Below, piece by piece: positions 55,170 through 64,000 of a DNA stretch of 64,000 nucleotides (positions are counted from its first letter, which is position 1; each line of letters begins with the position of its first letter). The position numbers and the translations under genes were made by a program. The notes beneath the pieces were generated by a model, which saw nothing but the letters and a program-made list of their open reading frames with translations, made no database searches and had not been told where the DNA came from. The stretch is from contig CALUJN010000079.1 in the NCBI GenBank assembly GCA_944320985.1, positions 40,719 through 104,718 on the forward strand, written 5' to 3'. The DNA comes from an uncultured Alistipes sp. (GTDB lineage Bacteria > Bacteroidota > Bacteroidia > Bacteroidales > Rikenellaceae).

Positions 55170-56441
55170 ATGCTTACGATCAAGCAAATCCGCGACGACC
55201 GCGAGGCCGCCATCCGCAAACTCGCCAAGAAGGGCGTCGACGCCGCCCCGGCCATCGACCGAATTTTCGCGCTCGACGACCGCCGCAAGGCCCTGCAGGT
55301 CGAACTCGACAACACATTGGCCACCCAGAACAAGGCTGCCAAGGAGATCGGTGCCCTGATGGGTCAGGGACGCCGTGACGAAGCCGAGGAACGCAAACAC
55401 TTCGTGGCGGACCTCAAGGAGAAGTCGGCCCGTCTGCAGGCCGAATCGAACGACGTGCAGCAGGAGCTGCAGGCCACGCTCGTCACGTTGCCGAACTTCC
55501 CGGCCGACATCGTTCCCGAGGGCAAGACCGCGGCCGACAACCTCGTCGTGAAACTCGTCGAAAGCTACACCTCGCTGCCCGAAAACCCGCTGCCGCACTG
55601 GGAGCTGGCCAAGAAGTACGACATCATCGACTTCGACCTGGGCGTGAAGCTCACCGGAGCCGGATTCCCCGTCTACAAGGGCAAGGGTGCCCGGCTGCAG
55701 CGGGCGCTGATCAACTACTTCCTCGACTGCAACACCCGCGCCGGATACCTTGAGGTCGAACCCCCGGTGATGGTCAACGAGGCTTCGGGATTCGGCACCG
55801 GACAGCTCCCCGACAAGGAGGGCCAGATGTACCACGCCACAGTCGACAACTTCTACCTCGTTCCGACGGCCGAGGTCCCCGTAACGAACATCTACCGCGA
55901 CGTGATCCTCGACGAAAAGGATTTCCCCGTCAAGATGACCGCCTATACGCCCTGCTTCCGCCGCGAGGCCGGCTCCTACGGCAAGGATGTGCGCGGACTG
56001 AACCGTCTGCACCAGTTCGACAAGGTGGAGATCGTCCAGCTGTCCCTGCCCGAGGTATCGTACGAGGCGCTGGACGGCATGGTGGCCCATGTCGAGACGC
56101 TCGTCAAGTCGTTGGGTCTTCCGTACCGCATTCTGCGGCTCTGCGGCGGCGACATGTCCTTCACCTCGGCCCTCACGTACGATTTCGAGGTCTATTCCGA
56201 GGCGCAGAAGCGCTGGCTTGAGGTCTCGTCGGTCTCGAACTTCGAGTCGTTCCAGGCCAACCGGCTGAAACTCCGCTACCGCGATGCCGACAAGAAGATC
56301 CGGCTGGCTCATACACTCAACGGCTCGTCGCTTGCCCTGCCGCGCATCGTGGCCGCCCTGCTGGAGAATTTCCAGACCCCGGAAGGCATCCGCATTCCGG
56401 AGGTGCTGATTCCCTACACGGGTTTTGATATTATCAAATAA
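55170..56441 (+). CDS. serS: Seryl-tRNA synthetase
   Basis: The 423-residue class II synthetase charges tRNA-Ser. The N-terminal long coiled-coil arm (about 1-105) is rich in Lys/Arg/Glu; the catalytic domain follows with motif 2 TPCFRREAGSYGKDVRGLNRLHQFDKVE and motif 3 TLNGSSLALPRIVAALLENFQ. NFESFQANRLKLRYR and FGTGQLP fit the SerRS family. The 3' end of the gene holds the promoter of the following ferredoxin gene. Confidence 0.98.
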   Translation: MLTIKQIRDDREAAIRKLAKKGVDAAPAIDRIFALDDRRKALQVELDNTLATQNKAAKEIGALMGQGRRDEAEERKHFVADLKEKSARLQAESNDVQQELQATLVTLPNFPADIVPEGKTAADNLVVKLVESYTSLPENPLPHWELAKKYDIIDFDLGVKLTGAGFPVYKGKGARLQRALINYFLDCNTRAGYLEVEPPVMVNEASGFGTGQLPDKEGQMYHATVDNFYLVPTAEVPVTNIYRDVILDEKDFPVKMTAYTPCFRREAGSYGKDVRGLNRLHQFDKVEIVQLSLPEVSYEALDGMVAHVETLVKSLGLPYRILRLCGGDMSFTSALTYDFEVYSEAQKRWLEVSSVSNFESFQANRLKLRYRDADKKIRLAHTLNGSSLALPRIVAALLENFQTPEGIRIPEVLIPYTGFDIIK

Positions 56442-56454
56442 GTTTCTATATTTG
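56424..56454 (+). promoter_or_regulatory. Bacteroidetes-type promoter of the ferredoxin gene
   Basis: TTTG (56424-56427), 19 bp, then TATATTTG (56447-56454): an exact fit that begins inside the serS coding end. Transcription would start near 56461, 27 bp before the ferredoxin ATG. Confidence 0.85.
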
Positions 56455-56487
56455 CACTGCACACATTAACCATAAACACGCAAAAAA

Positions 56488-56655
56488 ATGGCTTACAAAA
56501 TCACTGATTCCTGCGTAGCATGCGGGACCTGCATCGGCGAATGCCCGGTAGAGGCCATCTCGGCCGGCGACATCTATGTCATCGATCCCGACAAGTGCAT
56601 CGACTGCGGCACCTGCGCAGGCGTTTGCCCGAGCGAGGCTATCGTTTCGGAGTAA
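56488..56655 (+). CDS. 2[4Fe-4S] ferredoxin
   Basis: The 55-residue protein MAYKITDSC... has two complete cluster motifs: Cys9, 12, 15, 19 (CVACGTCIGECP) and Cys37, 40, 43, 47 (CIDCGTCAGVCP), each [4Fe-4S] sharing ligands between motifs as in clostridial ferredoxins. It is a low-potential electron carrier for anaerobic metabolism (for example pyruvate:ferredoxin oxidoreductase). It has its own strong promoter and a terminator, so it is probably a highly expressed single-gene unit. Confidence 0.97.
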   Translation: MAYKITDSCVACGTCIGECPVEAISAGDIYVIDPDKCIDCGTCAGVCPSEAIVSE

Positions 56656-56678
56656 CCCGCAGATACGAAAACCGCAAG

Positions 56679-56725
56679 ATACGCCCCGGGATCCGCGATT
56701 CCGGGGCGTATTCTCTCTCTTTTTG
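56679..56725 (+). terminator. Terminator after the ferredoxin gene
   Basis: An 11-bp perfect stem (56679-56689 with 56701-56711) with an 11-nt loop is followed by a pyrimidine run ending in five T. It ends only a few bases before the beta-lactamase start codon. Confidence 0.88.
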
Positions 56726-56728
56726 CCC

Positions 56729-57616
56729 ATGAAGCGACTGCTTTTCGGTGCGGGAATCCTGCTTCTGACCGCCTGCGGACCCCGGCACCAAACCCTCGAA
56801 CAGCATCTGGAAGACCTTGCGGCGACACTTCCCGCAGCACGGATCGGCATCGCCGTCCGTACCCCCGACGGGGAGATCATCTCCCGACAGGACACATTGC
56901 TGCCGCTGCTGAGCGTCTTTAAATTTCCGTTGGCACTGGCCGTGCTGGAGAAGGCCGCAGCCGAGGATACCCCCCTTTCAACCCCCGTTACAGTGGGTCC
57001 CGAATGGCTCGACGCCGACACCTACAGCCCGTTGCGCGACTCGCTGCCGGCATCGGGCGGAAGTGTGACGCTCGATGATCTGCTCCGTTACAGCACGTCG
57101 CTGAGCGACAACATCGCCTGCGACCGTCTGCTGGCCTACGTCGGAGGCCCCGAAGCCGTGGAGCGTTACGTACGCGAGAAGGCGGGGATCGAAGGTTTCC
57201 GGATCGCCGCCTCGGAGCGCACGATGCACCTTACCCCCGACAACCAGCGGATCAATGTCGGCCGTCCCTCGGCCGTCTGTGCGCTTTTTGCCCGTTTCCT
57301 GCAGGGAGAGCTGCTGTCTCCCGAACATCAAAGGCGATTGCGGCAACTGCTGGAGCGTGCAACGACCGGAGCGAACAAACTCCGCGCGGGACTTCCCGAA
57401 GGAGTTGTCCTCGGACACAAGACCGGATCGTCGGACCGCACCCCCGCAGGGATCCGCATCGCGGACAACGACGCCGGATACGTCGTGCTGCCCGACGGCC
57501 GCAGCTACTGTGTGACGGTGCTGGTCATTGACTCCCCGGCCGACGACGCGGCGAATGCGGCCGCGATTGCCGCCATTCCAAAAACCATCTATGACTATTT
57601 CACCGAAAACCGATAA
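56729..57616 (+). CDS. Class A beta-lactamase, lipoprotein
   Basis: The 295-residue protein has a lipobox LLTAC (Cys16) and the class A motifs: SVFK at 62-65 (catalytic Ser62), SDN at 126-128, ERTM with the likely general base Glu163, and KTG at 231-233. The ExxM form and overall layout are like the Bacteroidetes A2 group (CepA/CblA/CfxA), so it is probably a cephalosporinase. The real start is ATG 56729; a longer frame overlaps the ferredoxin gene. It follows the ferredoxin terminator closely and precedes the acetyltransferase by 1 bp. Confidence 0.92.
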   Translation: MKRLLFGAGILLLTACGPRHQTLEQHLEDLAATLPAARIGIAVRTPDGEIISRQDTLLPLLSVFKFPLALAVLEKAAAEDTPLSTPVTVGPEWLDADTYSPLRDSLPASGGSVTLDDLLRYSTSLSDNIACDRLLAYVGGPEAVERYVREKAGIEGFRIAASERTMHLTPDNQRINVGRPSAVCALFARFLQGELLSPEHQRRLRQLLERATTGANKLRAGLPEGVVLGHKTGSSDRTPAGIRIADNDAGYVVLPDGRSYCVTVLVIDSPADDAANAAAIAAIPKTIYDYFTENR

Positions 57617-57617
57617 G

Positions 57618-58205
57618 ATGAACGATCTCGAAAAGATGCGATCGGGGCGCTGGCTTCACGCCGTGACGCCCGAAATCGGCGCCGCGCTGCTCCGTGCCGA
57701 GGAGCTCTGCTTCCGCCTCAACCAGCTGCCGCCCTCCCATCGCGAGGAGCGCGAGGCGATCATCCGGCAGCTCTTCGGCCATGTCGGCGAGGCTCCCTGC
57801 CTCCACAGCCCGTTCCACTGCGACTTCGGGGAACAGATCTCCGTGGGCGACCACTTCGTCGGGAACTTCCACCTCACGATCCTCGACGAGGCACCCGTTC
57901 GCATCGGCAACCACGTCTACATCGGCCCCAACGTGGGAATCTATACCGTACACCACGCGCTGCTGCCCGACCAACGCAACGAGGGAATCATGCAGTCGCT
58001 GCCCGTCGAGATCCACGACAACGTCTGGATCGGCGGCAACTCCGTCATCCTGCGCGGGGTGACGATCGGCGAGGGTACCGTGATCGGCGCCGGAAGCGTC
58101 GTAACGCGCGATATTCCTCCGAGAGTGATCGCCGCAGGCAATCCCTGCCGTGTGCTGCGACCCCTGACCGAAGCCGATCGGATTCCGGAGCCGGAGATCG
58201 ATTGA
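57618..58205 (+). CDS. Maltose/galactoside O-acetyltransferase family protein
   Basis: The 195-residue protein starts with the Maa domain (EKMRSGRWLHAVTPEIGAALLRAEELCFRLN) and continues with left-handed beta-helix hexapeptide repeats (HCDFGEQISVGDHFVGNFHLTILD, IGNHVYIGPNVGIYTVHHAL, VTIGEGTVIGAGSVVTRDIP). His in the VHHAL turn is the catalytic residue. It transfers acetyl from acetyl-CoA to a sugar hydroxyl. It starts 1 bp after the beta-lactamase stop and shares its transcript. Confidence 0.92.
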   Translation: MNDLEKMRSGRWLHAVTPEIGAALLRAEELCFRLNQLPPSHREEREAIIRQLFGHVGEAPCLHSPFHCDFGEQISVGDHFVGNFHLTILDEAPVRIGNHVYIGPNVGIYTVHHALLPDQRNEGIMQSLPVEIHDNVWIGGNSVILRGVTIGEGTVIGAGSVVTRDIPPRVIAAGNPCRVLRPLTEADRIPEPEID

Positions 58206-58228
58206 TCCTCCGGGGAGGGGCTAAGGGG

Positions 58229-59572
58229 CTACTCGTAGAGCAGGTATTTTGCCCGAATCCGCCGGAAGGCCTCGGCTTCGGGTTCCCAACGGGCCCGGAT
58301 CTCCTCGTCCGTGGCCCCATTGAGGATCATCTCCCGGATCCACCCCACACCGACCAGCTTTTCGAACATCGGCGTAAAGAAGGCCTCACCCAAACCGAGG
58401 TCGGCATAAGCGTCAATCACATATCGCAACGAAAAGCCCGTTGCACGGGCTTCGTCGAGCGGCAGGCGGCTCAGATCCTCGCCCCAGCACAGACGGCCTT
58501 CGAGCGGCGGGTGCTTGGCTCCGGGCGTGGGACGGGGCGTGAAGGTGAAGGCACGGCCCTCAAGATCGGGATGTCCGTAGATCTCGAACGGTTTGTCCGT
58601 ACCGCGTCCGAGGCTCACGACCGTTCCCTCGAAGGGACACAACGCCGCATAAAGATAGATCGCACGCTGTGTCGGAAGGTTTGGCGACGGCGCCACAGGA
58701 AGCACATACTCCGTGGCATGGGTGTAGTTGCGGCACGGAACGGCAGTCAGGTCGCACCGTCGGGCCCACCCCTCGCCGATGGCCATGCGGGCAATCTCGC
58801 CCATCGTCAGGCCGTGCAGCACCGGGATCGGCAGCGCCCCGACCCCCGACTTGTACCGCATGTCGAGCAGCGGACCCTCAACCTTGTCGCCGTTGGGATT
58901 CGGGCGATCGAGAACGACGACCGGCCGGCCGAATTCGGCCGAGGCGTCCATCATCCGCAGCATCGAAATATAGTAGGTATAGAAACGCAATCCAACATCC
59001 TGCATATCCACGACCAGGATGTCGAACGAACGCATCACCTCGTCCGAAGGACGCAGCGTGCGGCCATCGTAGAGCGAGCGGATCGGAATGCCCGTGCGTG
59101 CATCGACCGACCCGGCGACCTTCTCTCCGGCATCGGCCGTGCCGCGGAATCCGTGTTCGGGCGAAAAGATCGCCACGACATCGAAGTCGCTTTCGTGCAG
59201 CAGGTCGACCAGATGGACCCTTCCGGCGGCATCGACCGTCACGGCCCGGCCCGAAACGCCTCTCGCCCCGGGCATCTCGGCCACCGAAGTTTGGTTGGCC
59301 AGCACGGCGACGCGACGTCCGCGCAACAGCGGAAAGTAGGCGGCCGTATCGGTCATACCGACCCGCACACCAACCTCCTCCGACGGCTCCCGAACCGCCC
59401 CGGCATTCACAACTTCGTCAACCGTCAGCGAACGGTCCGACATTCCGAATTTCTCCGACCCGTTCCCGGCCGCAGCGGGCATTGGAGCCACGGCCGCCCA
59501 ACCGAAGACGACCGCCGCAAGGCCTGCTACCGTTGCGGATCCGATTGAAGAAAAGCGCTTTATCATTTGCAT
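58229..59572 (-). CDS. Exo-beta-N-acetylmuramidase NamZ family (DUF1343)
   Basis: The protein of about 447 residues has a signal peptide (IKRFSSIGSATVAGLAAVVFGWAAVAPMPAAA) and the DUF1343 core: VAVLANQTSV, FSPEHGFRGTADAGEKV, LVVDMQDVGLRFYTYYISM, VVLDRPNPNGDKVEG and LSLGRGTDKPFE-like SLGRGTDKPFEIYG. NamZ removes terminal MurNAc from peptidoglycan fragments in the periplasm, for cell-wall recycling. The start is ATG 59572 or 59566; the region is divergent from the hypothetical gene at 59623. Confidence 0.9.
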   Translation of the reverse strand: MQMIKRFSSIGSATVAGLAAVVFGWAAVAPMPAAAGNGSEKFGMSDRSLTVDEVVNAGAVREPSEEVGVRVGMTDTAAYFPLLRGRRVAVLANQTSVAEMPGARGVSGRAVTVDAAGRVHLVDLLHESDFDVVAIFSPEHGFRGTADAGEKVAGSVDARTGIPIRSLYDGRTLRPSDEVMRSFDILVVDMQDVGLRFYTYYISMLRMMDASAEFGRPVVVLDRPNPNGDKVEGPLLDMRYKSGVGALPIPVLHGLTMGEIARMAIGEGWARRCDLTAVPCRNYTHATEYVLPVAPSPNLPTQRAIYLYAALCPFEGTVVSLGRGTDKPFEIYGHPDLEGRAFTFTPRPTPGAKHPPLEGRLCWGEDLSRLPLDEARATGFSLRYVIDAYADLGLGEAFFTPMFEKLVGVGWIREMILNGATDEEIRARWEPEAEAFRRIRAKYLLYE

Positions 59573-59597
59573 CACCGTTGATTTTTGACTATTTTTG
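59566..59597 (+). promoter_or_regulatory. Bacteroidetes-type promoter of the 59623 gene
   Basis: TTTG (59566-59569), 20 bp, then TATTTTTG (59590-59597). Transcription would start near 59604, about 19 bp before the ATG. The -33 box overlaps the NamZ start. Confidence 0.75.
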
Positions 59598-59622
59598 AGA
59601 GGTACAATCGAAATCCTTCGTT

Positions 59623-60624
59623 ATGAGAACGTTCTGGTTGCTACTTCTGCTGGGATCGCTCCTCCCGGTCCGGGCCACCGAACTCACCGATCCGGCCCGT
59701 TTCACCCAAGACACCCTTCCCGCCCCGGCCGCCCCGCAGGATTCGCTGCGCCAGTTGGAGGCTGAATACTTCGCTTTCGAAGAGCAGTTGGTCCGCGAAG
59801 GGAGGGAGCATACCAGCAACGTCCCCGCACAACCCGGTCCCGAACGATGCGTCTACGAGATCTACCGCTCGCTGACGACCCCGGAGGTGTGCGAGACCTA
59901 CTTCCGCAACCGGATACTGCGCCGCCGATACGGAGACAGGATGTTCACGGAACCCTACGGCTTCTCGGCCGAACCCCGAGGTTGTTACTTCATTCCCCAG
60001 GACAGTATCGTCTATGCCCTGCTGCCGTCCGACCAGACACTGACGGAAGCGGTACGCCTGATACACCGCTACGAGGAACTCTATCTCGATCCGGACGATG
60101 CCCGCGACAGCGTAAAGCGTCAGGAATGTCGGGCTTTGCGCGACAGTCTGCCCCTCTATGTCCAGTATTGCGGCGACGAACAATATCTGCCGACCATGCA
60201 GTCCATCGCGCCGTTCCGCCCCGAAACAGGGCTCCCGGCCGAACGGATCCTCTACCTCCCGGACCATCGGAAACAAGGAATCCAAACATTCAGCGATGCG
60301 TTCTTCCGGAAATACGGCACGCTGACAGGTCAGAAAAACGAACCGCTCCCGGAATCCGCCACCGAACGCCGCAGCCGCGAACTGCTGAGCCGGCTCGGAG
60401 TCGAGTGCGAGCACACATACGAATCAGGTTGGGGAGAGCTCCTCGAAACCTTCTATAACCCCGGGGTGAGGATCGACTATGTTCTGCTCGAAAGCGGGAT
60501 GAAACGGGCCTGCGTCCAACTCGACGACAAAAAAGGAGTCTGGGCGGTGATTCTGGTCCGCGAAACGGATACGTGGCGGATCGCTGCCGCCTACTGCGTC
60601 GCAGAATGGGTTTTGTTCCGCTGA
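59623..60624 (+). CDS. Secreted protein of unknown function
   Basis: The 333-residue protein has a signal peptide (MRTFWLLLLLGSLLPVRA) and no other membrane segment. The mature part is rich in Glu, Arg, Tyr and Pro, with blocks such as QLEAEYFAFEEQLVREGREHT, YGFSAEPRGCYFIPQDSIVYALLP and WGELLETFYNPGVRIDYVLLESG. Six cysteines could form disulfides. I do not recognise a family. It has its own promoter and stands alone between NamZ and prfB. Confidence 0.75.
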   Translation: MRTFWLLLLLGSLLPVRATELTDPARFTQDTLPAPAAPQDSLRQLEAEYFAFEEQLVREGREHTSNVPAQPGPERCVYEIYRSLTTPEVCETYFRNRILRRRYGDRMFTEPYGFSAEPRGCYFIPQDSIVYALLPSDQTLTEAVRLIHRYEELYLDPDDARDSVKRQECRALRDSLPLYVQYCGDEQYLPTMQSIAPFRPETGLPAERILYLPDHRKQGIQTFSDAFFRKYGTLTGQKNEPLPESATERRSRELLSRLGVECEHTYESGWGELLETFYNPGVRIDYVLLESGMKRACVQLDDKKGVWAVILVRETDTWRIAAAYCVAEWVLFR

Positions 60625-60849
60625 AAACAACGCGGCTCAACACTTCCAAGCTCCCCGGTGCCCCGATTCTCCGGTCCACGGCACCCTCCGTCCCCGGCCA
60701 GCGATCTCCGGCGATACCTGCAGCAACCTTCCGCCCCACGCATCACACCCGGCACCCGTCCGGCTCCGGCGCCCCAGTTTCTTGTTACACGGCACCCATC
60801 CGCGACCCCCGGTTATGCCCATTCCCGGCCCCAACTCGCCGGCCGCCGG
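60625..60849. other. C-rich gap between convergent genes
   Basis: This gap holds a plus-strand C-rich, G-poor stretch with no clear hairpin plus T-run. Such sequence could favour Rho-dependent termination of the plus-strand gene; no gene or repeat was recognised. Confidence 0.4.
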
Positions 60850-61962
<1,113 letters not shown>

Positions 61963-61978
61963 ATCTCTTTACGTGTCT

Positions 61979-62614
61979 CTAAAATCTTTCGTGCAGTTTG
62001 CGCTCCGCAAAGTCGAGGATGAAATCCGCCGTACCCTCCTCTCCCAGCGTCGAGCTGTTCACACACAGATGGTACGTCGCAGCGACTCCCCAGGTCCGCA
62101 GACTGTAATAATTGTAGTAGGAGGCGCGCTGTTCGTCGATCCGTTCCATCATCGAACGGGCCTCGTCCTCGGTACACCCCAGACGTTCGCACAGGCGCGC
62201 GCGGCGATCGGCCTCGTCGGCCGTGATGAAGACATTCACACAGCGCGGATGGTCGCGCAGGATGTAGTCGGCACAACGCCCCACGAAGATGGCCGATTCG
62301 CGCGAGGCGATCTCGCGGATCACGTCACTCTGGATCCGGAACAGCGATTCGTTGGCCAGGATGTTGTTCGTGTTGCCGCCCTCGTATCCGGTGAAGGGAG
62401 CCCGAAGATAGCCCACCAACGTGGACAACACCCCCTTGCGGCCGCATTCGTCAGCCTGTTCGAAACACTCGGGGCACAGTCCGCTCTCGCGGGCTGCCAG
62501 ATTGATGAGCTCCTTGTCGCAGAGCTTGATACCCAGACGTCGGGCAATGATCTCCCCGACAATCTTGCCGCCGCTGCCCAGCTGACGGCCGATATTGATT
62601 ACGAATTTGTCCAT
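61979..62614 (-). CDS. Cytidylate kinase-like family protein
   Basis: From ATG 62614 the protein has 211 residues. The P-loop GRQLGSGGKIVGEIIARRLG at the N-terminus, FVGRCADYILRDHP and the Arg-rich lid (DEADRRARLCERLG, RSMMERIDEQRASYYNYY) match the Cmk-like group (PF13189) found in anaerobes and different from the housekeeping CMP kinase. The substrate is not known. It starts 7 bp after the MATE gene and is followed by prfB. Confidence 0.88.
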   Translation of the reverse strand: MDKFVINIGRQLGSGGKIVGEIIARRLGIKLCDKELINLAARESGLCPECFEQADECGRKGVLSTLVGYLRAPFTGYEGGNTNNILANESLFRIQSDVIREIASRESAIFVGRCADYILRDHPRCVNVFITADEADRRARLCERLGCTEDEARSMMERIDEQRASYYNYYSLRTWGVAATYHLCVNSSTLGEEGTADFILDFAERKLHERF

Positions 62615-62621
62615 AACAGGG

Positions 62622-64000
62622 TCATTTTTTGTCCGGTTCGGGGGTCGGCACGGCACGGAATTTCCGCAGCTGCCAGGTCAACATGAAGAAGGCCACAATC
62701 GAAGCCAGCAGGTCCGACAACGGCATCGAACACCAGACGCCCCAGCTGCCGTCCCACGGCGTATGGGCATCGAAGAAGTGCGGCAGGAGGATCAGGAACG
62801 GCATGAGGAACAACAACTGCCGCGACAGCGACAGGAAGATGGCCTTCGAAGCCATGCCGATGCTCATGAAGAAGTTCGTGGCAACCATCTGGAAACCGAT
62901 GATCGGATAGCAGATGAAGACGATGCGCATGCCCTCGATCGCCAGACGGATCAACTCCTCGTCCGTGGTGAAAAGGCCCACGGCAAGGCGTGGAGCCAGC
63001 TCGCCGATCAGGAACCCCGTCGTGGTGACGCACGTGGCGCCAATCATCGTCAGCTTCAGGACCCGCAGCACCCGGTCGTACTGCCGTGCACCGTAGTTGT
63101 AACCGGCGATGGGCTGCATGCCCTGGTTGATACCCATGACGATCATCACGAAGAAGAAGCCGAGGCGGTTAACAATGCCGTAGGCGCCGATCATCAGGTC
63201 GCCGCCGAACTCCTTGAGCCCCTTGTTGATGAGGATCACAATGAAGCAGGCCGCAAGATTCATCAGAAAGGGCGACATGCCGATCGAGAGGATGTCGCGG
63301 ACGATCTTGCGCCGCAGGCGGTAGATGCCGCGCCGGAAGTGGAGCAGCTCCTCGCGGTTCGAGAGGATCCGGAACTGCCACATCAAGGAGATGATCTGCG
63401 CCAGCACCGTGGCGATGGCCGCACCGCGGATGCCCCAGTCGAACCAGAAGATGAAGATCGGGTCGAGGATGGCATTGATGATCACCGTGTTGATCGTGGC
63501 GTACATCGACTTGCGGGGGTGTCCCGCAGCGCGCAGGATGGCGTTCAGGCCCAGGTAGAGGTGCGTGACGACGTTGCCCAGCAGGATGATGATCATGTAT
63601 TCGCGGGCGTAGCCGATCGTGGCCTCGCTGGCCCCGAAGAAGTAGAGGATCGGATCGAGAAACAGCAGCGCAAGGAGGCCGAATCCGATGCCGATGATGC
63701 AGTTGAGCACCACGACGTTGCCCAGCACCCGCTGGGCCGTTTCATAGTCCCGCTGTCCGAGGCGCATCGACACCAGGGTCGCGGCGCCCACGCCGACCAG
63801 CGAACCGAACGCTGCGGCGAGGTTCATCAGCGGGAAGGTCAGCGCCAGGCCCGAGATGGCCAGGGGTCCGACGCCATGGCCGATGAAGATACTGTCGACC
63901 ATGTTGTAAAGCGACGATGCCGTCATGGCGATGATCGCCGGCACGGCATACTGGATCAGCAGCTTGCGGATTCGTTCGGTCCCGAGTTCCAAAGCCGCCA
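62622..64000 (-). CDS. MATE-family efflux transporter, start codon at window edge
   Basis: At least 459 residues are present with 12 membrane helices. MATE features are the two-fold repeat with VPAIIAMTASSLYNMVDSIFIGHGVG, GVGAATLVSMRLGQRD, LNAILRAAGHPRKSM and MGINQGMQPIAGYNYGARQYDRV. It would export drugs or metabolites with Na+ or H+. The frame continues upstream of the first TTG as Ala-Ala, and the codon before ends in TG at 63999-64000, so the true ATG very likely spans 63999-64001. It leads the MATE-kinase-prfB run. Confidence 0.93.
   Translation of the reverse strand, partial: AALELGTERIRKLLIQYAVPAIIAMTASSLYNMVDSIFIGHGVGPLAISGLALTFPLMNLAAAFGSLVGVGAATLVSMRLGQRDYETAQRVLGNVVVLNCIIGIGFGLLALLFLDPILYFFGASEATIGYAREYMIIILLGNVVTHLYLGLNAILRAAGHPRKSMYATINTVIINAILDPIFIFWFDWGIRGAAIATVLAQIISLMWQFRILSNREELLHFRRGIYRLRRKIVRDILSIGMSPFLMNLAACFIVILINKGLKEFGGDLMIGAYGIVNRLGFFFVMIVMGINQGMQPIAGYNYGARQYDRVLRVLKLTMIGATCVTTTGFLIGELAPRLAVGLFTTDEELIRLAIEGMRIVFICYPIIGFQMVATNFFMSIGMASKAIFLSLSRQLLFLMPFLILLPHFFDAHTPWDGSWGVWCSMPLSDLLASIVAFFMLTWQLRKFRAVPTPEPDKK

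Overview
The window looks like a chromosomal piece of a GC-rich member of the Bacteroidales, most like the Alistipes/Rikenellaceae group. The evidence is a SusC/SusD pair with FecR and an ECF sigma factor, a fused MurF-Alr enzyme, lipoprotein signal peptides, and several promoters of the Bacteroidetes type (-33 TTTG, about 19-20 bp, -7 TAnnTTTG). I infer the genus from general character only; no marker was compared.

Layout. (1) 1-9.5 kb, all minus strand: housekeeping genes murF-alr, rsmI-like, grpE, dnaJ, a small membrane protein, mutL, a rhomboid protease and an exo/endonuclease/phosphatase (EEP) protein cut by the window edge. (2) 9.5-24.5 kb, minus strand: an ECF sigma/FecR/SusC/SusD locus whose other genes are not glycoside hydrolases. 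They are two glycerophosphodiester phosphodiesterases, two EEP-family enzymes, a PKD/beta-propeller lipoprotein and a GlpT/UhpC-type organophosphate transporter. It reads as a locus for scavenging phosphodiesters or phospholipid head groups. Its SusC gene is broken at two junctions that look like internal deletions, and the PKD/propeller gene has a one-base frameshift in a run of seven G. (3) 24.5-35 kb: mutS2, an MCE/MlaD protein and an amidase (minus), divergent lptD (plus), a 5 x 50 bp tandem repeat, a ferredoxin-nitroreductase, a nucleoside transporter and tRNA-Gln(CUG). (4) 35.5-40 kb: two tandem M3 metallopeptidase lipoproteins (minus) and rsmE (plus). (5) 40.9-49.9 kb, plus strand: a six-gene complex-I/hydrogenase-4-like membrane complex, followed by a split chromate transporter with a small secreted protein between its halves. 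The catalytic subunits lack the cysteines that bind NiFe and the proximal iron-sulfur cluster, so this is a hydrogenase-related (Ehr-like) complex and not a hydrogenase. (6) 50-64 kb: an RlmI-like methyltransferase, a U32/RlhA-like protein, an AT-rich two-gene insert, a candidate structured non-coding RNA, serS, a 2[4Fe-4S] ferredoxin, a class A beta-lactamase, a sugar O-acetyltransferase, NamZ (DUF1343), prfB, a cytidylate-kinase-like gene and a MATE transporter whose start codon lies on the window edge.

How the genes work together. Region 2 would form a pathway from the cell surface to the cytoplasm. SusC/SusD capture and import, with FecIR-type signalling through the STN domain of SusC. 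Surface or periplasmic EEP and GDPD enzymes cut phosphodiesters, and the MFS antiporter brings glycerol-3-phosphate or a similar organophosphate into the cell. Region 5 keeps all proton-channel subunits and one [4Fe-4S] site, so its redox chemistry, if any, is open. The most notable items are the cysteine-less Ehr-like complex, the phosphodiester SusCD locus with its damaged genes, and the structured RNA candidate upstream of the AT-rich gene pair.
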